Made by a program: the position numbers and the translations under genes. This document shows positions 44,936 through 54,943 of a DNA stretch of 64,000 nt, in pieces. The DNA comes from Pedobacter sp. AJM. GTDB lineage: Bacteria > Bacteroidota > Bacteroidia > Sphingobacteriales > Sphingobacteriaceae. Each line of letters begins with the position of its first letter. Position 1 is the first letter of the stretch. The notes under the pieces were generated by a model, which was not told the origin of the DNA, made no database searches, and saw only the letters and a program-made list of their open reading frames with translations. The stretch spans positions 80,534-144,533 of the forward strand of contig NZ_NHOT01000008.1 in the NCBI RefSeq assembly GCF_002197755.1, read 5' to 3'.

Positions 44936-46229
44936 CCAACGCCTCCTTAAAAACTTTTAAAACCCTTTCCCTTGCAAATTTATGCTCAACTATTGGTTGG
45001 GCATATTTTTTGGTATCAAATTCTGGCACCCACTTCTTGATATATTCAAATTTAGGATCGAAACGCTTGGTTTGTAATTCCGGATTAAAGACTCTGAAAT
45101 AGGGTGCTGCATCATTACCGGAGCCTGCTGCCCATTGCCAGCCACCCACATTACTCGCCATTTCATAATCCAATAGTTTACCTGCAAAATAAGCTTCGCC
45201 CCATCGCCAGTCAATCAGCAAGTGTTTGGAGAGAAAGCTTGCGGTTACCATGCGCACCCGGTTGTGCATCCAGCCGATTGTATTAAGTTGCCTCATCCCC
45301 GCATCAACAATTGGATATCCTGTATTTCCTTCACACCAGGCTTTAAATTCCTCTTCATTGTTGCGCCATTTTATTTTATCGTATTGTTTTTTAAAAGAAT
45401 CATGAGCCGAATAAGGGAAATGCCACAAAATCATCATGTAAAACTCGCGCCAGGCCAGTTCTGATAACCAGACATTGGATTTTGCAGCTACGGCATCTTT
45501 AACCAATTTGCGAATGCTGATGGTTCCAAAGCGCAAATGCAAGCCAATACGGGTAGTTCCGGCGATAGCCGGATAATCCCGCTTTTTGGCATAATCATCC
45601 AGTTTACTTTTATATTCAATTTTCGGGAATTGCAGCTTACTTTTTTCAAAACCCATTTCCTTCAGGCTGGGTAAAGGCAGGTGTTTGGTTTCCAGCAGGT
45701 TTTTAATATATTTTTTAGTGGGATAGGCTTTTGTGTAAAATTCATTCAGTTTGGCTTGCCACTGTTTATAAAATGGAGTGAAGACTGTATAGGGTGTTTG
45801 ATCTGCTTTTAAAATCTCACCCTTTTCAAAAATCACCTGATCTTTATAAGTCTTAAATTCAATATTTTCACTCCTTAAAAACTCCGCCATGTTATCATCC
45901 CGCTCGCGGGCATATGGTTCATAATCATGGTTGGTATACACTTCAGCAACATCATATTCTTTTAATACCTCCGGCCATACTTTTTCAGGCTTGCCATATT
46001 TCACCAATACATCCGATTCTTGTTTTTGAAGTATGGTTTTTAAATCTTCAATAGTCTGATAAATAAAGGTAATCCGGGCGTCATCCTTTGCCAGTTGATC
46101 TAAAATATTTTGATCAAAAATGAAAAGTGGTAGAACCGCATGGGTGCCTTTCAGCGCATGGTATAAAGCGGCATTATCTTCCAGGCGTAAATCACGGCGG
46201 AACCAAAAGATACTAATTGTTTTCTTCAT
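44925..46229 (-). CDS. deoxyribodipyrimidine photolyase (cryptochrome/photolyase family)
   Basis: 434 residues. N-terminal antenna domain (IFWFRRDLRLEDNAALYHAL, about 6-25) and C-terminal FAD-binding domain with GMRQLNTIGWMHNRVRMVTASF, DWRWGE and the hallmark WQWAAGSGNDAAPYFRVFNP. This is class I CPD-type: it uses blue light to split pyrimidine dimers in DNA. It is the last gene of a minus-strand run with a TIGR01777 SDR and a DUF4139 gene. It converges with the FKBP gene, overlapping by 11 bases. Confidence 0.94.
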   Translation of the reverse strand: MKKTISIFWFRRDLRLEDNAALYHALKGTHAVLPLFIFDQNILDQLAKDDARITFIYQTIEDLKTILQKQESDVLVKYGKPEKVWPEVLKEYDVAEVYTNHDYEPYARERDDNMAEFLRSENIEFKTYKDQVIFEKGEILKADQTPYTVFTPFYKQWQAKLNEFYTKAYPTKKYIKNLLETKHLPLPSLKEMGFEKSKLQFPKIEYKSKLDDYAKKRDYPAIAGTTRIGLHLRFGTISIRKLVKDAVAAKSNVWLSELAWREFYMMILWHFPYSAHDSFKKQYDKIKWRNNEEEFKAWCEGNTGYPIVDAGMRQLNTIGWMHNRVRMVTASFLSKHLLIDWRWGEAYFAGKLLDYEMASNVGGWQWAAGSGNDAAPYFRVFNPELQTKRFDPKFEYIKKWVPEFDTKKYAQPIVEHKFARERVLKVFKEALANS

Positions 46230-46262
46230 CTATTTGAAATTGTGATATCTGCTTTTTTTAGG

Positions 46263-47171
46263 CTATTTATGTTGGTATAGATTTGCCAATGCATCATCTA
46301 AATGGGTAAATTTAAATTTAAATCCTGCATCTAAAATTTTCTGCGCAGCGGTATTGTTGCTCATCATTACGGCTTCTGTACGCTCACCCATTAATAATTC
46401 TATCGCTTTTCTTGGAACTTTAACCGGCCAGAATGGCCGATGTAAATGCTTGGCAATCGCTTTGGTTAATCCTTCATTGGTAACCGGAAAAGGGGCACAG
46501 GCATTATAGCTGTTTTCCATGTTGAAGTTTTCCAATGCATAAACATACATTGCTACCATATCATCAATATGCAGCCAGGGTGTCCACTGTTTGCCGGTTC
46601 CTAAGGCAGCACCTGCAAATAAACGCACAGGTTTGTCGAGCTGAGGTAAAGCACCGCCTTTGGTACTGAAAACAATACCTGTACGAAGTTTTACAATGCG
46701 CAAACTTAGTTTTTTACCTTCATCTACAGCATCTTCCCACAGTTTACAACATTCTGCCAGGAAGCCGTAACCATTCTGACTTTCTTCAGTTAAAATCTCA
46801 TCTCCACAATCTCCGTAAAAACCAACTGCTGATGCGGAGATAAAAGATTTTATTTGATGGTCAGGATTAGACTGTATAGCTTTATATATTAATTGAGTTG
46901 ATTTTACCCGACTATCAATAATTTGTTTTTTTCGTTCTTTGGTCCATTTTTTCTCGGCTACCGGTTCTCCTGCTAAATGGATAATGGCATCAACACCAGT
47001 TAAGCATTGGGTATCAATTTCTCCTTTGTATACATCCCAGGTAAAATTATTTGGATCATCACTTTCTTTACGGGATAGTGTATTGACCTCATAACCCTGC
47101 GCTAACAGGTGTTTTTTGAGTGCAGTTCCTACAAGTCCGGTAGCGCCTGTAATCAGAATCTTTTTTGCCAT
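46263..47171 (-). CDS. TIGR01777 family SDR oxidoreductase (YfcH-like)
   Basis: 302 residues of the extended SDR/epimerase type. The N-terminal nucleotide loop is KKILITGATGLVGTALKKHL; HLAGEPVAEKKWT and FISASAVGFYGDCGDE follow, and a C-terminal DUF1731-like part (RPFWPVKVPRKAIELLMGE). The reaction is unknown for the family. I chose MAKKILI as start since the frame upstream does not resemble the family. It sits 33 bases before the photolyase, a pairing often seen in bacteria. Confidence 0.9.
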   Translation of the reverse strand: MAKKILITGATGLVGTALKKHLLAQGYEVNTLSRKESDDPNNFTWDVYKGEIDTQCLTGVDAIIHLAGEPVAEKKWTKERKKQIIDSRVKSTQLIYKAIQSNPDHQIKSFISASAVGFYGDCGDEILTEESQNGYGFLAECCKLWEDAVDEGKKLSLRIVKLRTGIVFSTKGGALPQLDKPVRLFAGAALGTGKQWTPWLHIDDMVAMYVYALENFNMENSYNACAPFPVTNEGLTKAIAKHLHRPFWPVKVPRKAIELLMGERTEAVMMSNNTAAQKILDAGFKFKFTHLDDALANLYQHK

Positions 47172-47226
47172 GGTTTTAAAACACCAAACATGCGAAAGGG
47201 TTTTTTTTAAGTCTAAAGACAAAAAG

Positions 47227-48840
47227 TTACAAACCAGCAATAACTTTATTTTTTGGAGCTTTCACCGTATAGCTCAACTTAATGGTTTTGGTTTCATTGG
47301 GTGCAATTTTTAACTGCCAGGTAAGTAATCCGGTTTCCTTATTTACTTCAGCTCCTGAACTATCCAATAATTCAATTTCAACATCACTTTCGGTTGATAA
47401 GGGGTATTGATCTTTTAATGATAAATCAATCGCTTCTTTTTTGGTATTTCTGATTTTGATGAGATAGGTAAACAACTGCTTTTTGTTAGACCCGATAAAT
47501 TTAGTGCTGCTAAAATCTTCCTGCTTCTCTTTCGTAATGATAATTTTTTTGTCCTTACCCATGCTCAGGCTTAGCGTATCCTGAATATTTGCAGGGTTAA
47601 TGTAAGATTTTCCGGTATAAGTGCCTTCAAAAATAATATTGGCATTTCCAGCCTGGAGATTTAATTTTTCCCAGTTAGCCACGTCAGCCAGTAAGTAGGC
47701 ATCAGTACTTAGTTTTGGTGCGGCATAATATTTATACCTCGCTGGTACTTCATATTCTTTAAATGAAACTGTATGTGGTTTATGATCACTGTTGACATCA
47801 TAAGGAATATCAATATCAAACGTTACACCCAGTTGAGTTTCATTCACGGATGTATAGTTGTTTACGGTGGAAGGTGCGGGCATGGCTTGTTTTGCTAAAG
47901 AATTAGATCCCCTTACCACAATTTCATGAAGGCTATTATCGGCAACTTCTAAACCTGCTGCTCTACCCATTAATACTTTTTGCGTTTGAGTGTAAGTAGA
48001 TACAAACCAGGGGTTTAAAGTTGGTGCAGTAATATTATAATTCGGGTTTCCGGTGGATAAAGAAAGTTTCACTTTTTTCCAGTTTAAACCTGTGTTTTGG
48101 GTAATTGCGGCTTTATAAACGATACCCAGCGGTTTAGCTGTGCTGGTGGATTTAATATCATAACTGGCTAACCAACTTGCATTTGGTGTAATATACGATA
48201 TGTTATAATTGGCATCTGTATTGGTTTTCGCCATAAGTTGCAAAACCAACTGACCAAGCTGCTGGTCTGGATTATTTCTTAAAGCGGCAATCTGTTGCTG
48301 TAAAGCATCTAGTTTTTGGCTTTGTTTTTCTTCGGTAACGCTCAGGGTAGCTATTGCATTCCTCACTTCAGCATTTTTAGCTCTGTAATATTCAGCCAGT
48401 TTCATCAATTCAGTCACATTGGTTCCCGAAGCCGTGCCGCCTGATTTTCTGTTTTCATCCAATAAAGCCAATGTTTGCTCTTCAATGGTTTTTGAATTTT
48501 TCGTCTTCATTAATGCCGCACTGATTAATTTTACACTATCACTTAATAACTTAACTGTGGGGTTTGCAGCATCAGTGTTCAGGAAATCTCGGTTAAACTG
48601 AACGGATAAAATGGTTACACCTGAAGAAACACCTACCTGAATAGAATTTTCATTCACCCGCCCGGAGATGTTATTGATCACGATTTCGGATGTTCCGGAT
48701 GGAAGATTAACTGTTCCGGAGTGTGTAAGTTGTGCCCCGTTATTGTAAACCGTTACACTTTCTAAATTGGCTTTGGTTTTAATTTGTTGCTGCGCAAAAA
48801 CACTTAATGGCAATAACAGGGTGATTAAAATTCGTTTCAT
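47227..48840 (-). CDS. DUF4139 / mucoidy inhibitor MuiA family protein
   Basis: 537 residues with signal peptide MKRILITLLLPLSVFAQ. An N-terminal DUF4140-like domain (LESVTVYNNGAQLTHSGTV, about 26-44), a coiled coil (about 145-190) and a large C-terminal DUF4139 beta domain (about 210-537, NASWLASYDIK, SLKDQYPLS) define the family, whose role is unknown. Oddly, residues 289-315 carry a segment (LMGRAAGLEVADN, then EIVVRGSNSL) that closely resembles the plug motif of SusC/TonB receptors. It heads the minus-strand run with the SDR and photolyase genes and is divergent from the DASH cryptochrome gene. Confidence 0.88.
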   Translation of the reverse strand: MKRILITLLLPLSVFAQQQIKTKANLESVTVYNNGAQLTHSGTVNLPSGTSEIVINNISGRVNENSIQVGVSSGVTILSVQFNRDFLNTDAANPTVKLLSDSVKLISAALMKTKNSKTIEEQTLALLDENRKSGGTASGTNVTELMKLAEYYRAKNAEVRNAIATLSVTEEKQSQKLDALQQQIAALRNNPDQQLGQLVLQLMAKTNTDANYNISYITPNASWLASYDIKSTSTAKPLGIVYKAAITQNTGLNWKKVKLSLSTGNPNYNITAPTLNPWFVSTYTQTQKVLMGRAAGLEVADNSLHEIVVRGSNSLAKQAMPAPSTVNNYTSVNETQLGVTFDIDIPYDVNSDHKPHTVSFKEYEVPARYKYYAAPKLSTDAYLLADVANWEKLNLQAGNANIIFEGTYTGKSYINPANIQDTLSLSMGKDKKIIITKEKQEDFSSTKFIGSNKKQLFTYLIKIRNTKKEAIDLSLKDQYPLSTESDVEIELLDSSGAEVNKETGLLTWQLKIAPNETKTIKLSYTVKAPKNKVIAGL

Positions 48841-48955
48841 TTTTCAGGTTTATGGGTGTGTATAATTCAATATTTAAATTGAAGATGAGTAATTTGCCTA
48901 TATTCCATAACTGTGTATATATATTGTTTACTGTGTGTAAAGAATTTGGCAGGTT

Positions 48956-48986
48956 TTTGATGCCAGAAAAAAATAAGATAAATTTG
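48956..48986 (+). promoter_or_regulatory. promoter of the DASH cryptochrome gene
   Basis: TTTG at 48956-48959 and TAAATTTG at 48979-48986, exactly 19 bases apart, match the Bacteroidota -33/-7 consensus. The ATG follows 33 bases later. Confidence 0.7.
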
Positions 48987-49019
48987 TGTTCGTCCGCTTA
49001 ATTTCATTTCCAATAAAAG

Positions 49020-50297
49020 ATGTCCAAAAAAGTTTTAGTATGGTTTAGAAATGATCTTCGTTTGCATGATAATGAATTGCTGGTGGAGGCAATTGCTAAG
49101 TCAGATTCAATTTTACCTGTTTATATTTTAGATCCCCGTCAGTTCGGAGAAACCAAGTACGGTACACTGAAAACGGGCAGTGTCAGGGCACAGTTTTTAT
49201 TAGAAAGTGTACTTGGATTAAGAAGTGCGCTGAAGCAGATTGGGGGGAATTTGTTAATTGCGACAGGCAGTCCGGAAGAGCTCATCCCTCAGTTGATTCA
49301 GGAATATGAAATTTCTGAAGTGTATCACCATAGGGAAGTGGCTAGAGAAGAAACCCATGTTTCTACGCTGGTAGAAAATGCCCTTTGGAAATTACGCATC
49401 AACCTCAAGCATTTTATCGGTCACACCTTATACAATAAGGAAGATTTACCCTTCCCCATCAAAGATATTCCTGATGCTTTTAATCAGTTCAAGAAAAAGA
49501 TTGAACGTGATTCCATGATCAAGCCCTGCTTTCCTTCTCCCGACCGGATTAACGTTGCAGAGGTAATTGACTGGGGAACTTTACCTTCACTGGAAGAACT
49601 GGGATTGTCTCAGCAGCAACAAGATCAGCGTTCAGATTTCGAATTTGCGGGTGGTGAATCTGCAGGATTAGTGCATTTACAAAAGGTTATTGTAGCCATG
49701 CAGCAGGCAGCAACCACTAAAAATCTGATTTTAGTTTCTAAACTTTCCGCCTGGCTGGCCATGGGTTGCTTATCTCCCCGTAAGGTGTATTGGGAAATAA
49801 AAAAAATGGAAGGGATGCCCAATACCAAGGCTATGTTTAACCACATTTTACTGGGGTTACTCTGGCGGGATTATTTTCGTTTTATGTTCAAAAAATATGG
49901 CAATACCTTTTTTAATCCAAATGGTTTTGGAAGCCAGGGTTTGGTGGACGTAGAAAATGAACAGGAAAATTTTAATAAATGGCGAGTCGGCCAGACTGGC
50001 TTTGCTGTTGTAGATGCAGTAATGACAGAATTAAACCAAACTGGTTTTATCTCCAATATTGCGAGACAGACAGCTGCACTTTACCTGATTAATAATTTGG
50101 AAGTGAGCTGGGTTTTTGGAGCTGCATATTTTGAAGAAAAATTGATTGATTATAACCCGGCAAGTAACTGGGGCAACTGGGCAAATGTTGCAGGTGTAGG
50201 CAATGACCAGAAATCAAAAAGTGTATTTGACCTGGATAAAAATATTAAAAACTTAGATCCCAAAGGGAATTATGCTTTAACCTGGGCTTCGGAATAG
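49020..50297 (+). CDS. DASH family cryptochrome
   Basis: 425 residues. The photolyase N-terminal domain opens LVWFRNDLRLHDNELLVEAI and the FAD domain ends with NPASNWGNWANVAGVGNDQK, the DASH-type signature in place of the WxWAAGxGNDA of the photolyase downstream on the other strand. DASH proteins repair dimers in single-stranded DNA and may sense blue light. It has its own promoter and is divergent from the MuiA-SDR-photolyase run, so two light-dependent flavoproteins lie within 5 kb. Confidence 0.92.
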   Translation: MSKKVLVWFRNDLRLHDNELLVEAIAKSDSILPVYILDPRQFGETKYGTLKTGSVRAQFLLESVLGLRSALKQIGGNLLIATGSPEELIPQLIQEYEISEVYHHREVAREETHVSTLVENALWKLRINLKHFIGHTLYNKEDLPFPIKDIPDAFNQFKKKIERDSMIKPCFPSPDRINVAEVIDWGTLPSLEELGLSQQQQDQRSDFEFAGGESAGLVHLQKVIVAMQQAATTKNLILVSKLSAWLAMGCLSPRKVYWEIKKMEGMPNTKAMFNHILLGLLWRDYFRFMFKKYGNTFFNPNGFGSQGLVDVENEQENFNKWRVGQTGFAVVDAVMTELNQTGFISNIARQTAALYLINNLEVSWVFGAAYFEEKLIDYNPASNWGNWANVAGVGNDQKSKSVFDLDKNIKNLDPKGNYALTWASE

Positions 50298-50634
50298 AAT
50301 GATTGAATTCAATATTTATTGAGAGAATGAATGAGTGATAGAATGATTGAATTATTGAATGGTTCTTTGTTCACGTCATTTAATCATTCTATCACTTATT
50401 CATTCATTCATTCCCTCACTCATTCATTCATTTTTCATTCTCTCATCCAATTGCGAATACTGGCCTGGGTTTTGCTTTATGCTTTAACTAAAAATTTCTT
50501 TAATTCATCCAGCGTTAATTTTGCTGAATGTCAGAATGTTTCTAAATATATTTTTTTGTGCAATTAATCCAGTTTTTTGCCATTTATATAAGGTAAAATT
50601 CTAATTTTGTAATGCTTATAGTAATCAGTTAATA
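50298..50634. repeat. 337-bp intergenic region with GAATGA-word repeats and a 24-bp inverted repeat
   Basis: The gap holds many copies of GAATGA/ATTGAAT words and their complements (CATTCATTCATTC). Arms at 50325-50348 and 50382-50405 are inverted over 24 bases with one mismatch and a 33-base loop. No T run follows, so it is a poor terminator. A 78-codon frame across it only translates the repeat. The last 60 bases hold the odhA promoter. Confidence 0.65.
50576..50609 (+). promoter_or_regulatory. promoter of the 2-oxoglutarate dehydrogenase genes
   Basis: TAATTTTG at 50602-50609 fits TAnnTTTG, with TTTG at 50576-50579 upstream; the 22-base spacing is a little long. The ATG lies 26 bases after the -7 element. 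Confidence 0.5.
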
Positions 50635-53433
50635 ATGGATAGTTTATCTTATCTCAACGGCGCTAACGCCGAATATGTAGATTCTTTATATCAATCGTAT
50701 CAGCAAGATCCTGAATCAGTTGAGTTTGGTTGGCAAAAGTTTTTTGAAGGTTTCGATTTCGGGCGGAGTGCTGAAACTTCAGCCATTAACGTAGAAACCC
50801 CTGAACAGTTCTTAAAAGAGGTTAGTGTTTTAAACCTGATTGACGGATACAGAAGCCGTGGTCACTTATTTACACATACCAATCCTGTTCGCGAAAGACG
50901 CAAGCATTTACCAACTTTAGATCTTTCAAACTTTGGCCTTTCTGATGCCGATCTGGAAACAGTTTTCAATTCAGGGGTTGAAATCGGGATTGGCGCAGCA
51001 AAATTAAAAGATATTGTTGCTTTTCTGAAACAAACCTACACCAGCTCAATCGGGGCAGAATATAAATTTTTACGTACACCGGAAGTGCTGAACTGGATTC
51101 AGCAAAAGATGGAAAGTGCCCGTAATACGCCAAGTTTCTCTATTGATGAGAAGAAGCGTATTCTGAAAAAATTAAATGAGGCGGTAAGTTTTGAAAACTT
51201 TCTTGGGACTAAATTTTTAGGACAAAAACGTTTTTCTTTAGAAGGCGCAGAGGCTTTAATTCCGGCATTGGATTCTGTTATTGAAAAAGGTGCAGATTTA
51301 GGAATTGAAGAATTTGTAATTGGTATGGCGCACCGCGGTCGTTTAAACGTACTGGCGAACATCATGCAAAAAACCTATAAAGATATTTTTGCAGAATTTG
51401 AAGGCAAAAGCTATAATCCTGACACCCCATTTGGAGGTGACGTAAAATATCACTTAGGTTACTCTACAGATGTTACTACCGTTACCGGAAAAAGTGTACA
51501 CTTAAGTCTTTGCCCAAACCCATCACACCTGGAAACCGTTGACGGTGTGGTAGAAGGCATGAGCCGCTCAAAAATTGATTTTAAATATGGTGGCGATAAC
51601 AGCCGTTTGGCACCTATTTTAATTCATGGTGATGCTTCAGTAGCCGGCCAGGGAATTGTATATGAAGTGATTCAGATGGCAGGCCTTGAAGGTTATAAAA
51701 CAGGTGGAACCATTCATCTGGTCATTAATAACCAGATCGGCTTTACCACCAATTATAAAGATGCACGTACGAGCACATACTGTACGGATATTGCTAAAGT
51801 AACGTTGTCACCAGTTTTTCATGTAAATGGTGATGATCCTGAAGCTTTGGTTTACGCCATTAATCTGGCGATGGAATATCGTCAGAAATACAAGAACGAT
51901 GTGTTTATTGATATTTTATGTTACCGTCGTTTCGGGCACAATGAATCTGATGAACCTAAATTTACACAGCCTCTGTTGTATAAAACCATCGAAAAACACC
52001 CTAACCCAAGGGAAATTTATATTGAACAATTAACTAAAGAAGGTAAACTGGAAGCTGGACTGGCCAAGGAAATGGAAAAAGATTTCCGTGGTATTTTACA
52101 GGAACGCTTAAACGAAGCCAAAGAATTTGTTGCAAGTAAGGATGAAGTTAAATTTGGTGGTGCCTGGGCAGATTTGCGGATGGCGACACCAAAAGATTTC
52201 GAAACCTCTCCTGTTACGGCGGTAAAAAAATCAACTTTACTGGAAATAGGTAAACGCATCACCACTTTACCATCAGATAAAAAATTCTTCAAAAAAATTG
52301 AAAAACTTTTTGCTGAACGTACAAAGATGGTTAATGAAACCCATGTTTTCGATTGGGCAATGGGCGAGCAACTGGCTTATGGTACTTTGTTATCAGAGGG
52401 CAAGCGTGTTCGTTTAAGTGGTCAGGATGTTGAGCGTGGTACTTTTTCACACCGTCATGCAGTTTTAACACTTGAAGATAGTGAGGAAGAATATGTACCA
52501 TTGGCAAACATTTCAGATCAGCAGGCACCATTTGATATTTATAATTCCCACTTATCAGAATATGGTGTTTTAGGTTTTGAGTACGGCTATGCAATGGCTA
52601 ATCCTAATGCTTTAACCATCTGGGAGGCACAGTTTGGCGATTTCTTTAACGGCGCACAAATTGTAGTCGATCAATATATTGCCAGTGCAGAAACCAAATG
52701 GCAACGTGAAAATGGTTTAGTCATGTTATTGCCACATGGTTACGAAGGGCAGGGACCTGAGCATTCATCAGCACGTATCGAGCGTTTCATGGAGCTTTGT
52801 GCTGATTATAACATGCAGGTGGTTAATTGTACTACTCCTGCTAACTTTTTCCACGTACTACGTCGCCAGTTTAAACGCGATTTCCGGAAACCTTTAGTAG
52901 TTTTCTCTCCAAAAAGCTTATTGCGTCATCCATCTTGTGTTTCTAAATTAGAAGCGTTTACTGATGGTGGATTTAAAGAGGTGATTGATGATGTAAATGT
53001 AAAGGTAGATGAGGTCACCCGTATTGTTTTCTGTAGTGGTAAGATTTATTACGAACTATTGGAAAAAAAGCAAACTGATCAGGTAAAACATGTTGCCATT
53101 GTTCGTGTAGAGCAATTATACCCAACACCAGTTGATCAGATGGAAGCTATCAAGGCAAAATATAAAAATGCAAACGAAATTTTCTGGGTACAGGAAGAAC
53201 CAGAAAACATGGGGGCATGGCCATATCTGTTCCGCAAATTGTACAAAACAGGCTTAAAAGGTATTGATGTGATTTCAAGAAAAGAGAGCAGTAGTACCGC
53301 AACAGGTTTCGCTAAACAACATGCCAACCAACAAACCTATATTTTAGCGAAGGCTTTAGAGGTTTCTGTAAAGGAAGAAGAAGTTAAAGATGAAACAAAA
53401 AAGGCCAGTAAAAAATTAGCTGAAGCAGACTAA
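50635..53433 (+). CDS. sucA: 2-oxoglutarate dehydrogenase E1 component
   Basis: 932 residues, usual E1o length. The N-terminal E2-binding part YLNGANAEYVDSLYQSYQQD is followed by the thiamine diphosphate fold (GMAHRGRLNVLANI, HGDASVAGQGIVYEV, GHNESDEPKFTQP) and transketolase-like C-terminal half (HGYEGQGPEHSSARIERFM). It decarboxylates 2-oxoglutarate in the TCA cycle and hands the succinyl group to E2, encoded 100 bases downstream. The gap between them has only AGGTTTAAGG-like words. Confidence 0.96.
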   Translation: MDSLSYLNGANAEYVDSLYQSYQQDPESVEFGWQKFFEGFDFGRSAETSAINVETPEQFLKEVSVLNLIDGYRSRGHLFTHTNPVRERRKHLPTLDLSNFGLSDADLETVFNSGVEIGIGAAKLKDIVAFLKQTYTSSIGAEYKFLRTPEVLNWIQQKMESARNTPSFSIDEKKRILKKLNEAVSFENFLGTKFLGQKRFSLEGAEALIPALDSVIEKGADLGIEEFVIGMAHRGRLNVLANIMQKTYKDIFAEFEGKSYNPDTPFGGDVKYHLGYSTDVTTVTGKSVHLSLCPNPSHLETVDGVVEGMSRSKIDFKYGGDNSRLAPILIHGDASVAGQGIVYEVIQMAGLEGYKTGGTIHLVINNQIGFTTNYKDARTSTYCTDIAKVTLSPVFHVNGDDPEALVYAINLAMEYRQKYKNDVFIDILCYRRFGHNESDEPKFTQPLLYKTIEKHPNPREIYIEQLTKEGKLEAGLAKEMEKDFRGILQERLNEAKEFVASKDEVKFGGAWADLRMATPKDFETSPVTAVKKSTLLEIGKRITTLPSDKKFFKKIEKLFAERTKMVNETHVFDWAMGEQLAYGTLLSEGKRVRLSGQDVERGTFSHRHAVLTLEDSEEEYVPLANISDQQAPFDIYNSHLSEYGVLGFEYGYAMANPNALTIWEAQFGDFFNGAQIVVDQYIASAETKWQRENGLVMLLPHGYEGQGPEHSSARIERFMELCADYNMQVVNCTTPANFFHVLRRQFKRDFRKPLVVFSPKSLLRHPSCVSKLEAFTDGGFKEVIDDVNVKVDEVTRIVFCSGKIYYELLEKKQTDQVKHVAIVRVEQLYPTPVDQMEAIKAKYKNANEIFWVQEEPENMGAWPYLFRKLYKTGLKGIDVISRKESSSTATGFAKQHANQQTYILAKALEVSVKEEEVKDETKKASKKLAEAD

Positions 53434-53533
53434 GGTTTAAGGTAAAAAAGTATAAGGCTGAAGGTTGTAAATTTAAAATATCCCAACTTTCAATCTTAAA
53501 ACAGATAACAACAAAAATTACAATTTTAAAAAT

Positions 53534-54769
53534 ATGAGTTTAGAGATCAAAGTTCCACCGGTTGGTGAGTCGATAACAGAAGTTGTTTTATCACGTTGGA
53601 TAAAGAACGATGGCGATGTTGTGGAGATGGACGAAGTTATTGCGGAGTTAGAATCAGACAAAGCTACTTTCGAATTGACCGCAGAACAAGCTGGAACTTT
53701 AAAAACCATAGCCGCTGAAGGTGATACATTAGCCATTGGCGCAGTTGTTTGTAATATTGAAGATGGTGGTGCTGCTGCCAGTCCTAAGCAGGAAGGTGAA
53801 AGCCCTAAAGCTGATGCACCTGCGCTAGCTGAAGAAGCAACAAAGACTGAAGGCTCACAACAGGTGAATAAAGACTCTTATGCTAGCGGAACACCTTCTC
53901 CTGCTGCGGGAAAAATACTTGCAGAAAAAGGGATTGATACTGCTGCTGTAAAAGGTACAGGTGTTGATGGTCGCATTACTAAAGATGACGCGGTAAAAGC
54001 GGAAGCTGGTAAAAAACCGGAAGCGCCTAAAGCTGCTGCTGCGCCCGTTGCTGCTACTCCTGCAGGTGCACGTGCTGAGCGTCGTGAGAAAATGTCTCCT
54101 TTGCGCAGAACCGTTGCGAAACGTTTGGTTGCAGTTAAAAATGAAACGGCCATGTTAACCACTTTCAATGAGGTGAACATGAAGCCGATTATGGATTTAC
54201 GTGGAAAATATAAAGATCAGTTTAAAGAAAAATTTGGTGTAGGCTTAGGCTTCATGAGTTTTTTCACTAAAGCGGTTACCGTAGCATTAAAAGAATTTCC
54301 GGCTGTAAATGGTCGCATTGAAGGTGAAGAGTTGATTTATAACGATTTTGCTGATATCTCTATTGCTGTTTCTGCTCCAAAAGGTTTAGTTGTTCCGGTT
54401 ATCCGCAACGCTGAAAGTATGTCGCTTGCAGAAATTGAGAAATCAGTTTTAACCTTGGCCTTGAAAGCACGCGATAGTAAATTAACCATCGAAGAAATGA
54501 CTGGTGGAACTTTTACCATCACTAATGGTGGTGTATTTGGTTCAATGATGTCAACTCCGATTATTAATGCCCCACAATCTGCTATTTTAGGTATGCACAA
54601 TATTGTGGAGCGTCCGGTTGCTGAAAAAGGTGAGGTGGTGATTCGTCCAATGATGTATGTTGCGTTATCTTATGACCATAGAATTATCGACGGACGTGAG
54701 TCTGTAGGTTTTCTGGTTCGGGTGAAACAACTATTGGAAGATCCAGCCAGGTTATTATTGGGTGTTTAA
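53534..54769 (+). CDS. sucB: 2-oxoglutarate dehydrogenase E2 (dihydrolipoyl succinyltransferase)
   Basis: 411 residues. One lipoyl domain with K43 in [11 protein letters not shown], an Ala/Pro/Glu-rich linker (about 78-110), the peripheral-subunit-binding domain [20 protein letters not shown], a second linker and the catalytic domain ending in [18 protein letters not shown] (catalytic His and Asp in DHRIIDG). It transfers the succinyl group to CoA. It follows the E1 gene and ends the operon at a terminator; the E3 gene is not in the window. Confidence 0.96.
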   Translation: MSLEIKVPPVGESITEVVLSRWIKNDGDVVEMDEVIAELESDKATFELTAEQAGTLKTIAAEGDTLAIGAVVCNIEDGGAAASPKQEGESPKADAPALAEEATKTEGSQQVNKDSYASGTPSPAAGKILAEKGIDTAAVKGTGVDGRITKDDAVKAEAGKKPEAPKAAAAPVAATPAGARAERREKMSPLRRTVAKRLVAVKNETAMLTTFNEVNMKPIMDLRGKYKDQFKEKFGVGLGFMSFFTKAVTVALKEFPAVNGRIEGEELIYNDFADISIAVSAPKGLVVPVIRNAESMSLAEIEKSVLTLALKARDSKLTIEEMTGGTFTITNGGVFGSMMSTPIINAPQSAILGMHNIVERPVAEKGEVVIRPMMYVALSYDHRIIDGRESVGFLVRVKQLLEDPARLLLGV

Positions 54770-54798
54770 TCCTTTAAAAGGGAATTGATATATACGAG

Positions 54799-54831
54799 AA
54801 GCCTTCGATTGAAAAAATCGAAGGCTTTTTT
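54799..54831 (+). terminator. rho-independent terminator of the sucAB operon
   Basis: A 12-bp stem, AAGCCTTCGATT with AATCGAAGGCTT, is followed by a T run. Confidence 0.9.
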
Positions 54832-54943
54832 ATTGAGGTAACCGAGCTTTTAAATGCCATGTCAATACAATTGCCTTTGTAATAGGTACAACTACTAAGG
54901 AATCTTTAAGAAATTACTTATGTTTACATAAGCTCAGGTCCGT

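Noticed and set aside
50331..50567. 78-codon frame after the cryptochrome gene
   Set aside because: It only translates the GAATGA/CATTC word repeat.
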